Both the position numbers and the translations under genes were made by a program. From NCBI GenBank assembly GCA_049600855.1, contig JBMYQA010000081.1, positions 1 through 21,398 of the forward strand: a DNA stretch of 21,398 nt, written 5' to 3'. This DNA is from JBMYQA01 sp049600855 (GTDB taxonomy: Bacteria; Bacteroidota; Bacteroidia; Cytophagales; Flammeovirgaceae). Shown here piece after piece: positions 15,662 to 21,398 of the stretch; the first letter of the stretch is position 1, and every line of letters starts with the position of its first letter. The notes beneath the pieces are model-generated. The model searched no databases. It saw only the letters and a program-made list of their open reading frames with translations, and was not told where the DNA came from.

Positions 15662-16669
15662 ATGCCTAGCAGTAAACTCGCTTTTTTTCGTTACATGTTG
15701 ATTGACAAGATGTTGCGAAGTAAACAGAAGCCCTATCCTACGATTCAGGAGATTTTAGATGAGTGTCAAGATCAGTTTGGAGTACGTTCCATTTCTACTA
15801 TCGAAAAGGACTTGGCCTCGATGCGTTTGGAGTTCGATGCGCCCATTAAATACCATAAGCGGATGCGAGGGTATTACTATGAAGACCCCAATTTCAAATT
15901 GATGTCTGTAAACCTCAATGAGGAACATTTGGTAGCGCTGGGTTTTGTGGAAACTTTTTTGGAGGAATTCAAGTTCATGCCCATTTTCAATGAGTTTAGT
16001 GATGCGGTTGATAAGGTATTGGATGGTTTGGAAATCACGAAACGTTTTAATTCTGATTACCGTTCGGTCAATAAGTTCATTCAAATTGATAAATCACCTT
16101 ATTATAAGGGAAAAGATACGCTCAGTGATTTAATCAAAATCATTTCCGATCAAGACATTTGTTCCATTGAATACCAAAAGTTTGGTGCAGAAACGTCTAA
16201 ATCCTATACCATTCACCCTTACCTTTTAAAGGAATTCAAAAACTTGTGGTACCTCATCGGTTATGTAGAAGATTACCAGCAAGTCAGAACGTTTGCGATT
16301 GACCGAATCACAAATTACGCGGCGATTAAAGAGCGTTACGATTTCATTCCTCCTGAAGATGTCAATTTCGATGCAGATGATTTTTTTAAGCACTGTTATG
16401 GCATCACCACATTGGATGGACAGTCCGAAAAGATCGTATTGGCTTTTTCTCCTATTCAAGGCAATTACATCAAAGCGCAACCCATTCATACTTCCATGCA
16501 AGTCATCCAAGACAATGAGGAAGCGTTTGTGGTAGAATTGCAGTTGGTCAACAATTTTGAACTCAGGAATTGGATATTGGGTTTTGGTGCTTCCGTAAAA
16601 GTACTTGAGCCCCAAAGTCTAAAAGAACAAATTCGGGAAGAGTTGCAGAAAGCGGTGAGTGGGTATTAA
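15662..16669 (+). CDS. WYL-domain transcriptional regulator (HTH-WYL-WCX)
   Basis: This 335-residue cytosolic regulator has an N-terminal winged helix-turn-helix (about 5-75; KPYPTIQEILDECQ at 23-36, then SISTIEKDLASMR at 43-55). A WYL domain follows (about 150-220), with the name-giving tract as W196-Y197-L198 within EFKNLWYLIGY and FAIDRI at 211-216, and then a C-terminal WCX-like extension. WYL proteins bind nucleic-acid ligands and control DNA repair, stress or defence genes; some are silencers of phage-defence loci. Nothing clearly defence-related is adjacent, the next gene being the DNA repair glycosylase tag 138 bases downstream. The ATG at 15662 gives the normal spacing to helix 1; an upstream ATG at 15654 is in another frame. 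Confidence 0.87.
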   Translation: MPSSKLAFFRYMLIDKMLRSKQKPYPTIQEILDECQDQFGVRSISTIEKDLASMRLEFDAPIKYHKRMRGYYYEDPNFKLMSVNLNEEHLVALGFVETFLEEFKFMPIFNEFSDAVDKVLDGLEITKRFNSDYRSVNKFIQIDKSPYYKGKDTLSDLIKIISDQDICSIEYQKFGAETSKSYTIHPYLLKEFKNLWYLIGYVEDYQQVRTFAIDRITNYAAIKERYDFIPPEDVNFDADDFFKHCYGITTLDGQSEKIVLAFSPIQGNYIKAQPIHTSMQVIQDNEEAFVVELQLVNNFELRNWILGFGASVKVLEPQSLKEQIREELQKAVSGY

Positions 16670-16730
16670 TACCATTCGGTGATTTTCATAATTTGTAACG
16701 GAACAACCCTTGCGTTCAAAGTATACACTC

Positions 16731-16782
16731 GGAAGTCTGTAGACTTCCAACATGATTAGCACAAGTCAAAAGACTTGCGCTA
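16731..16782. repeat. Two tandem hairpins, REP-like palindromic element
   Basis: Hairpin one has arms GGAAGTCT (16731-16738) and AGACTTCC (16741-16748), perfect. Hairpin two has arms TAGCACAAGTC (16757-16767) and GACTTGCGCTA (16772-16782) around an AAAA loop, 10 of 11 paired. Both are built on the same AAGTC/GACTT core. Tandem palindromes with related cores resemble REP/BIME elements. They lie in the gap between the WYL gene and tag and could also end the WYL transcript, although no T-run follows. Confidence 0.5.
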
Positions 16783-16807
16783 GCGATTCCAATATAACAT
16801 TCAAACC

Positions 16808-17404
16808 ATGTCAAAATCAACTGATCATAAATGCCGTTGTGGGTGGGTAAAGTTAACGAATCCCACTTATGTGAAATACCACGATGAAGAATGGGGCGTG
16901 CCTATATATGATGATGCCACGCTTTTTGAGTTTATTGTGTTGGAAAGTGCCCAAGCAGGCTTGAGTTGGGAAACGATTTTAAATCGGAGGGAAGGCTATC
17001 GGGCAGCATTTGATCAGTTTGATTATCAGAAGATTGCTGCATACGATGAGGCAAAACAGGCAGCGTTGGCACAAGATCAACGCATTATTCGCAATAAATT
17101 AAAGATTAAGGCTACCGTGACCAATGCGCAAGCTTTTATCAAGATTCAAGAGGAATTTGGCTCATTTAGCAAGTATATCTGGGGATTTGTTGGGGGAAAG
17201 CCCATCGTCAACGCATTTAAGGACATATCGGAAGTGCCTGCCTCTACACCACTTTCTGATAAAATCAGCAAGGACATGAAAAAAAGAGGCTTCAAGTTTT
17301 TTGGAACCACCATTTGTTATGCCCACATGCAAGCTACAGGTATGGTGAATGATCATACCATAGCTTGTTTTCGCTACCAAGAAATCCTGAAAAATATCAA
17401 TTAA
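16808..17404 (+). CDS. tag: DNA-3-methyladenine glycosylase I
   Basis: This 198-residue monofunctional glycosylase excises 3-methyladenine from alkylated DNA, starting base-excision repair. Against E. coli Tag, the zinc ligands are conserved as C11 (CGWV), H25 (YHDEEWGVP), H183 and C187 (NDHTIACFRY). The base-pocket glutamate corresponds to E46 in LESAQAGLSWETIL. Length is normal. An extra seven residues (containing C9) precede the CGWV motif; the ATG at 16808 is the only sensible start. It is a single gene between the WYL regulator and pckA on the same strand. Confidence 0.94.
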   Translation: MSKSTDHKCRCGWVKLTNPTYVKYHDEEWGVPIYDDATLFEFIVLESAQAGLSWETILNRREGYRAAFDQFDYQKIAAYDEAKQAALAQDQRIIRNKLKIKATVTNAQAFIKIQEEFGSFSKYIWGFVGGKPIVNAFKDISEVPASTPLSDKISKDMKKRGFKFFGTTICYAHMQATGMVNDHTIACFRYQEILKNIN

Positions 17405-17414
17405 CACTTATTAT

Positions 17415-17430
17415 ATTGATAAGTATCAAT
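17415..17430. promoter_or_regulatory. 16-base dyad upstream of pckA
   Basis: ATTGATA-AG-TATCAAT is a perfect 7-base inverted repeat with a 2-base centre, 89 bases before the pckA start and 10 bases after the tag stop. It has the form of a dimer-binding operator. A role in pckA control is inference. Confidence 0.3.
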
Positions 17431-17519
17431 GCAAAAGCAAATACAAATCAGATTCGCTTAGGCAAATACTCTATAATTTCACGATTAGTAATTAGTTGTT
17501 CACCTAACAAATTGAAATT

Positions 17520-19121
17520 ATGAGTTTCAATCTTCATCAGTACAATATTGAAGTAGAAGAGGTACTAAGAAATAGTAGTGCCCCGAGTTTATACGAAATT
17601 GCCTTGCGTTACGAAAAGGGCACTGCCATTTCAGATGTTGGTGCGCTTCTAGTATACTCTGGAGAAAAGACAGGGCGAAGTCCAAAGGATAAGCGTGTGG
17701 TGAAACACCCTGATTCAGAAGAGCATATTGATTGGGGAGATATTAATATTCAATTGGATGAGCATGTTTTTATGGTAAATCACGAGCGTGCAATTGATTA
17801 CCTCAACACCAGAGAACGCTTATTTGTTGTTGATGCATTTGCTGGTTGGGATGCAAACTATCGTTTAAAAGTCAGAATCGTCTGCACAAGGGCATATCAT
17901 GCGTTATTTATGCAAAATATGCTCATTATGCCCACCGATGAAGAGTTAGCAAACTTTGGAGAGCCTGATTATGTGATCTTTAATGCAGGTCAATTTCCTG
18001 CAAACCGATATACAGCAGAAATGACTTCTAAAACGAGCATTGATGTACATCTTGCTCGAAAAGAAGTGGTCATTTTAGGGACAGAGTATGCTGGCGAGAT
18101 GAAAAAAGGTATTTTCTCGATCATGAATTACCTCATGCCTTTAGAGAATGTACTTCCAATGCACTGTTCTGCCAATGTAGGCGAAGAAGGCGATGTTTCT
18201 ATCCTCTTTGGCTTATCTGGAACAGGTAAAACTACCTTGAGCGCCGATCCTAAGCGCAAGCTTATTGGCGATGATGAACATTGCTGGACCAAAGATGGCA
18301 TATTTAACATCGAAGGTGGTTGTTATGCCAAGGCCATTGATTTATCAGAAGAAAAAGAGCCAGATATTTACCGAGCGATCCGCTATGGAACTATCCTAGA
18401 AAATGTGGTTTACAACCAGAAAACGAGGGAAGTTGATTACAGTGATACTTCAATCACCCAAAATACAAGAGCATCTTACCCAATTAAGTATATTGATAAT
18501 ATTCAAATTCCGTGTGTTGCTGGGCATCCGAATCACATCATATTTTTAACGTGTGATGCGTTTGGTATCCTTCCTCCTGTAAGTAAACTTACACCAGAAC
18601 AAGCGAGTTATCACTTTATTTCAGGGTATACGGCAAAAGTTGCAGGAACAGAGATGGGAGTCACTGAACCTGAGGCAACATTTAGTGCCTGTTTTGGAGC
18701 AGCATTTATGATGTGGCACCCGAACAAATATGCGGAGTTATTAGCTCAAAAGCTCAAAGAACATAATGCAACGGCATGGCTTGTGAATACGGGCTGGACT
18801 GGTGGTGCACATGGTACAGGTTCTCGAATCAAATTAAAATATACGAGAGCAATCATTACAGCCATTCAAACGAATATGCTAAATCAAGTAGATTATGAAA
18901 TTGATCCTTGCTTTGGTTTTGCAGTACCTAAAGAATGTCCTGATGTACCTGCTGAAATCTTGAACCCTGTGAATACTTGGGCGGACAAAGCGAAGTTTGA
19001 AGAGTTGGAACAAAAGCTAATCTCCTTGTTCCAAGCAAACTTTAAACAGTTTGAAGCAAAAGTAAATCCTTTGATTACAGAAGCAGGACCTAAGTTAAAA
19101 AAAGTAACGCTAACAATGTAG
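17520..19121 (+). CDS. pckA: Phosphoenolpyruvate carboxykinase (ATP)
   Basis: This 533-residue cytosolic enzyme converts oxaloacetate and ATP to PEP, ADP and CO2, the entry step of gluconeogenesis; in some anaerobes it runs in the fixing direction. The ATP-type signature is clear: kinase-1a P-loop GLSGTGKTTL at 231-240 (K237), kinase-2 LIGDDEHCW at 248-256, the substrate region YSGEKTGRSPKDKRV at 46-60 with its arginine, and NTGWTGGAHGTGSRIKL near 420-440 for the adenine side. The GTP-type family lacks these. Length is normal (about 530-540). The gene is monocistronic: it has a 115-base leader with a dyad and ends 20 bases before a perfect terminator hairpin. Confidence 0.96.
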   Translation: MSFNLHQYNIEVEEVLRNSSAPSLYEIALRYEKGTAISDVGALLVYSGEKTGRSPKDKRVVKHPDSEEHIDWGDINIQLDEHVFMVNHERAIDYLNTRERLFVVDAFAGWDANYRLKVRIVCTRAYHALFMQNMLIMPTDEELANFGEPDYVIFNAGQFPANRYTAEMTSKTSIDVHLARKEVVILGTEYAGEMKKGIFSIMNYLMPLENVLPMHCSANVGEEGDVSILFGLSGTGKTTLSADPKRKLIGDDEHCWTKDGIFNIEGGCYAKAIDLSEEKEPDIYRAIRYGTILENVVYNQKTREVDYSDTSITQNTRASYPIKYIDNIQIPCVAGHPNHIIFLTCDAFGILPPVSKLTPEQASYHFISGYTAKVAGTEMGVTEPEATFSACFGAAFMMWHPNKYAELLAQKLKEHNATAWLVNTGWTGGAHGTGSRIKLKYTRAIITAIQTNMLNQVDYEIDPCFGFAVPKECPDVPAEILNPVNTWADKAKFEELEQKLISLFQANFKQFEAKVNPLITEAGPKLKKVTLTM

Positions 19122-19141
19122 ATTAGGGTTAATAAACTAAC

Positions 19142-19183
19142 AACGGCTTTCAACAGTTGGTTAAAACTGTTGAAAGCCGTTTT
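19142..19183. terminator. Bidirectional terminator between pckA and the AAA+ gene
   Basis: AACGGCTTTCAACAGTT (19142-19158) and AACTGTTGAAAGCCGTT (19165-19181) form a perfect 17-bp stem with a 6-base loop, followed by TTTGTTTT. It lies between two convergent stop codons and can serve both strands. Confidence 0.9.
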
Positions 19184-19199
19184 GTTTTAGCTACTGAGA

Positions 19200-20738
19200 T
19201 TATCTGAAATCATCGTCATCATCAAAGTCGGAAGGCATGTTGAAAATGCCTCCAAGTAGGTCTTTGAACTGTAAGCCAGCCACGAGGTATTTTCGGCTTA
19301 ACATCGAATATTCAGCCAAACCGTGGAGTACAAACTCCATAAAGAATAATTGTTCAGCAGCACTTCTTCTTGGAAATTGATTCTTGATGAGTTCTGCTAA
19401 TCCGGGTACATTCATTAAACCTTCTTGGTATTCTTTATTGCTCGCATCATTTAGAATATCTAGCGATTCTCCATCCCCAAACCAGTCCATAATGGATTGA
19501 TATAGACTGCCATCTTTCTTTTTCTTTTCCGCTTCTGGGTTAGGGAAATATTTGATAAACTGCGAGCGAATTGCTTTTCCAATTAAGCTTTGTGCAACAA
19601 TGCCAGCTCCTTCTTGTTCGCCTTCATACACTAATTCTACTTTACCCGTAATTGAAGGTACCACTCCCCACAAATCAGAAACGCGGACATGGGTGTGATT
19701 CTCCCCATTAATCAAAGCCCTGCGCTCGGCAGCACTTACGAGATTTTCGTAAGCAGAAATGGTTAAACGGGCTGAAACGCCACTTTTCTCGTCGATGTAC
19801 TCGCTCTCACGCGCTTCAAATGCGACTTGTTCAATTAAGTCCTTAATTAGCTCATTATCACTGACCAACCCTTTTTGCTCTTCTTTGATGTGAGCTTCTT
19901 GTTGGGTAATGGTTTTCCCAATTTCAATGGTTTTAGGATAATGCGTAATGATCTGACTATCAATCCGATCCTTCAAAGGAGTTACAATACTACCCCGATT
20001 GGTATAATCTTCTGGGTTTGCAGTAAATACAAATTGTAAATCGAGTGGTAAACGTAATTTGAAGCCTCTAATTTGGATGTCACCTTCTTGTAAAATATTA
20101 AACAGGGCTACTTGAATTCGCGCTTGTAAGTCTGGAAGTTCATTGATGACAAATAACCCTCGATGCGAACGAGGAATTAGTCCATAATGAATGACACGCT
20201 CATCTGAATAGGGTAATTTTAGCGTAGCAGCTTTAATGGGGTCTACATCGCCAATTAAGTCGGCAATGGAAACATCTGGTGTAGCCAGCTTTTCAGTATA
20301 ACGCTCATTTCGATGAATCCAGCGAATTGGCGTATCGTCTCCCCTTTCTGCTACTGCATGCCGACCAAAGTAGGAAATGGGGTTTAGCGGATCATCATTG
20401 AGCTCTGAGCCTGCAATAGCAGGAATGTATTCATCGAGTAGCGTGATCATCAACCGCGCAATTTTTGTCTTGGCTTGTCCACGTAAACCCAACAGGTTAA
20501 TGTCATGCATGGATAAAATGGCCCGTTGGAGATCAGGAATTACGGTTTCTTCATAACCATGAATGCCGAAAAAAGCATTTTCTTTATTTTTTAATTTTTG
20601 GATGAGGTTATACCTGAGTTCGTGTTTAATGGATTGAGACTGATAGCCTGCAGCTTTCAATTCTCCTAAGGTTGTTATTTTAAGCAATTGATCTGATGTC
20701 AATTTACTGTATTTATCTGATGAGGGAAGTCCAAACAT
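19200..20738 (-). CDS. MoxR/Mg-chelatase-I-like AAA+ ATPase
   Basis: This protein of 512 residues is an AAA+ ATPase of the ChlI/MoxR class common in Bacteroidota. Walker A is GLRGQAKTKIAR (84-95, K90). The Walker B region reads LFVINELPDL (195-204), with N199 where most AAA+ proteins have aspartate. Sensor 1 is FTANPEDY (238-245), and LKDRID (255-260) matches the usual arginine stretch. Such ATPases usually work with a VWA-domain partner to remodel or assemble other proteins; true Mg-chelatase activity is unlikely since the context holds no chlorophyll or cobalamin gene. The C-terminal third (about 385-512) is specific to the family and ends in an acidic DDDDD run. Start: the frame runs back to a TTG at 20828, but the first ATG, at 20738, precedes the conserved helix directly and is preferred. 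Confidence 0.85.
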   Translation of the reverse strand: MFGLPSSDKYSKLTSDQLLKITTLGELKAAGYQSQSIKHELRYNLIQKLKNKENAFFGIHGYEETVIPDLQRAILSMHDINLLGLRGQAKTKIARLMITLLDEYIPAIAGSELNDDPLNPISYFGRHAVAERGDDTPIRWIHRNERYTEKLATPDVSIADLIGDVDPIKAATLKLPYSDERVIHYGLIPRSHRGLFVINELPDLQARIQVALFNILQEGDIQIRGFKLRLPLDLQFVFTANPEDYTNRGSIVTPLKDRIDSQIITHYPKTIEIGKTITQQEAHIKEEQKGLVSDNELIKDLIEQVAFEARESEYIDEKSGVSARLTISAYENLVSAAERRALINGENHTHVRVSDLWGVVPSITGKVELVYEGEQEGAGIVAQSLIGKAIRSQFIKYFPNPEAEKKKKDGSLYQSIMDWFGDGESLDILNDASNKEYQEGLMNVPGLAELIKNQFPRRSAAEQLFFMEFVLHGLAEYSMLSRKYLVAGLQFKDLLGGIFNMPSDFDDDDDFR

Positions 20739-21035
20739 AATGTATTTGCCTAGAGATTCTTTTGTTTTTGCTTGAAAATATACGCAGAAGTTATTAGAAA
20801 AGGAATCACTATTTTTATTGGATTCCAACGGCTAAAACAAAACTGCTATCCTTTAAACTACAAATGGAATGGGATAGTTTAGATTTACGAGATACTGAGT
20901 AGATTTTTTTCAAATCTTTGATAGATGATGTGTGCGATCAAGACAAACTTGAAGGGTTGTAAGGAAGTATAATTTTTTAGGTATGCGATGTTATTCTACA
21001 TCTGGAGTCGTAACCGTTTTTTGGGAGTATGGTTG
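20739..21035. other. Gene-free gap between the AAA+ and DUF721 genes
   Basis: This stretch of 297 bases is AT-rich. Its left 90 bases are open in the frame of the AAA+ gene but probably not translated. I see no strong hairpin, no promoter matching TAnnTTTG on the minus strand, and no RNA gene. It presumably holds the promoter of the AAA+ gene in a form I cannot recognise. Confidence 0.4.
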
Positions 21036-21362
21036 TTATAAGAACACCAAGTCTTCAATGGATTTGCCTCCAGGAAACTCGTGGATGCGTTGCAGTACTT
21101 TCGTTTTAGAGATGATCAACTCGTTTTTTAGGGGGGCAGAGCTTAGCTGAATAAACAGCTTTCTATTCTTAACAAAAAGCTTCGTGGTTCTTCGCGCAAT
21201 GGGTTCGCCCATAATTTCTGTCCAAGATTGTCTAATCTGCTCGTGCCCAAATTTTGCTTCTAAGTTAGAAGTTTTTAGAAATGCTTCGACTACCGATTTA
21301 ATCGGTAAAGTTTGGGAACTCCGATTAAAATGTACTCTAAACTTTTCAGCTTTCTTTTTCAT
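21036..21362 (-). CDS. DUF721 / DciA-like protein
   Basis: This small basic protein of 108 residues belongs to DUF721, the family of DciA, which loads or recruits the replicative helicase DnaB in the many bacteria without DnaC or DnaI. The conserved core is visible: SVVEAFLKTSNLEAKFGHEQ, then the tryptophan motif QSWTEIMGEPIARRT, then the strand pattern KLFIQLSSAPLKNEL and LVFL at the end. It is only the compact core, without the C-terminal extension of actinobacterial members, as usual for Bacteroidota. The frame continues five codons upstream to a TTG at 21377, but the ATG at 21362, followed by a lysine-rich start, is preferred. In Bacteroidota this gene often follows recF, which would lie beyond the right edge. 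Confidence 0.82.
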   Translation of the reverse strand: MKKKAEKFRVHFNRSSQTLPIKSVVEAFLKTSNLEAKFGHEQIRQSWTEIMGEPIARRTTKLFVKNRKLFIQLSSAPLKNELIISKTKVLQRIHEFPGGKSIEDLVFL

Positions 21363-21398
21363 GTGGTAAAGATACAAGGCGAGATTGGGAATGAGCTT

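Noticed and set aside
19200..20738. True magnesium chelatase subunit
   Set aside because: There is no chlorophyll or cobalamin gene nearby, and the C-terminal third differs; a MoxR-like role is more likely.
20736..20828. N-terminal extension of the AAA+ ATPase from a TTG at 20828
   Set aside because: The extra 30 residues are polar and featureless; the ATG at 20738 lies directly before the conserved helix.
21360..21377. Extension of the DUF721 protein to a TTG at 21377
   Set aside because: An ATG five codons downstream gives the usual lysine-rich start.

Overview
The window looks like chromosomal DNA of a Gram-negative, AT-rich member of the Bacteroidota, possibly of the Cytophagales type. 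The reasons are the non-Shine-Dalgarno look of most gene starts, one textbook Bacteroidota promoter (TTTG, 20 bases, TAnnTTTG), a carotenoid desaturase, a CMP-KDO synthetase, an ATP-type PEP carboxykinase, a short DciA/DUF721 protein and a MoxR/ChlI-like AAA+ ATPase of a type common in that phylum. The genus cannot be named from the sequence.

Layout. (a) 115-5297, all on the minus strand: a TIGR03032-family beta-propeller-like protein, a TPR plus SPINDLY/O-GlcNAc-transferase-type protein, and a phytoene desaturase (crtI). (b) 5494-9235, plus strand: an MscS channel with a TTG start, then after a structured 274-base leader a likely operon of a Na+/Ca2+-type exchanger, a dienoyl-CoA isomerase (ECH1-like) and kdsB. 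A strong bidirectional hairpin terminator closes it against fabF. (c) 9310-11138, minus strand: a TetR-type repressor and fabF, translationally coupled by a 4-base overlap. They are read from a promoter with a perfect 18-base palindrome between its two elements, so an autoregulated fatty-acid module is likely. (d) 11289-13991, minus strand: a 900-residue bacterial ROCO protein (leucine-rich repeats, Roc GTPase, COR, cysteine cluster, small helical C-terminal domain). Its LRR segment is much more AT-rich than the rest of the gene. (e) 13992-14311: a non-coding gap holding a GC-rich island of about 115 bases with several short hairpins. (f) 14312-19121, plus strand: cupin, SpoU/TrmH rRNA methyltransferase, WYL regulator, 3-methyladenine glycosylase I (tag) and pckA, mostly separate units with dyads or hairpins in the gaps. 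(g) 19200-21362, minus strand: the AAA+ ATPase and the DUF721/DciA protein, separated from pckA by a perfect 17-bp-stem bidirectional terminator.

Most of the window is ordinary core metabolism. The parts worth a second look are the ROCO gene and its composition break, the promoter/operator of the TetR-fabF pair, the pairing of a TIGR03032 protein with a SPINDLY-type transferase, and several unexplained structured non-coding stretches: 6410-6531, 14101-14215 and 16731-16782. No tRNA, rRNA, CRISPR array or intact insertion sequence was seen.
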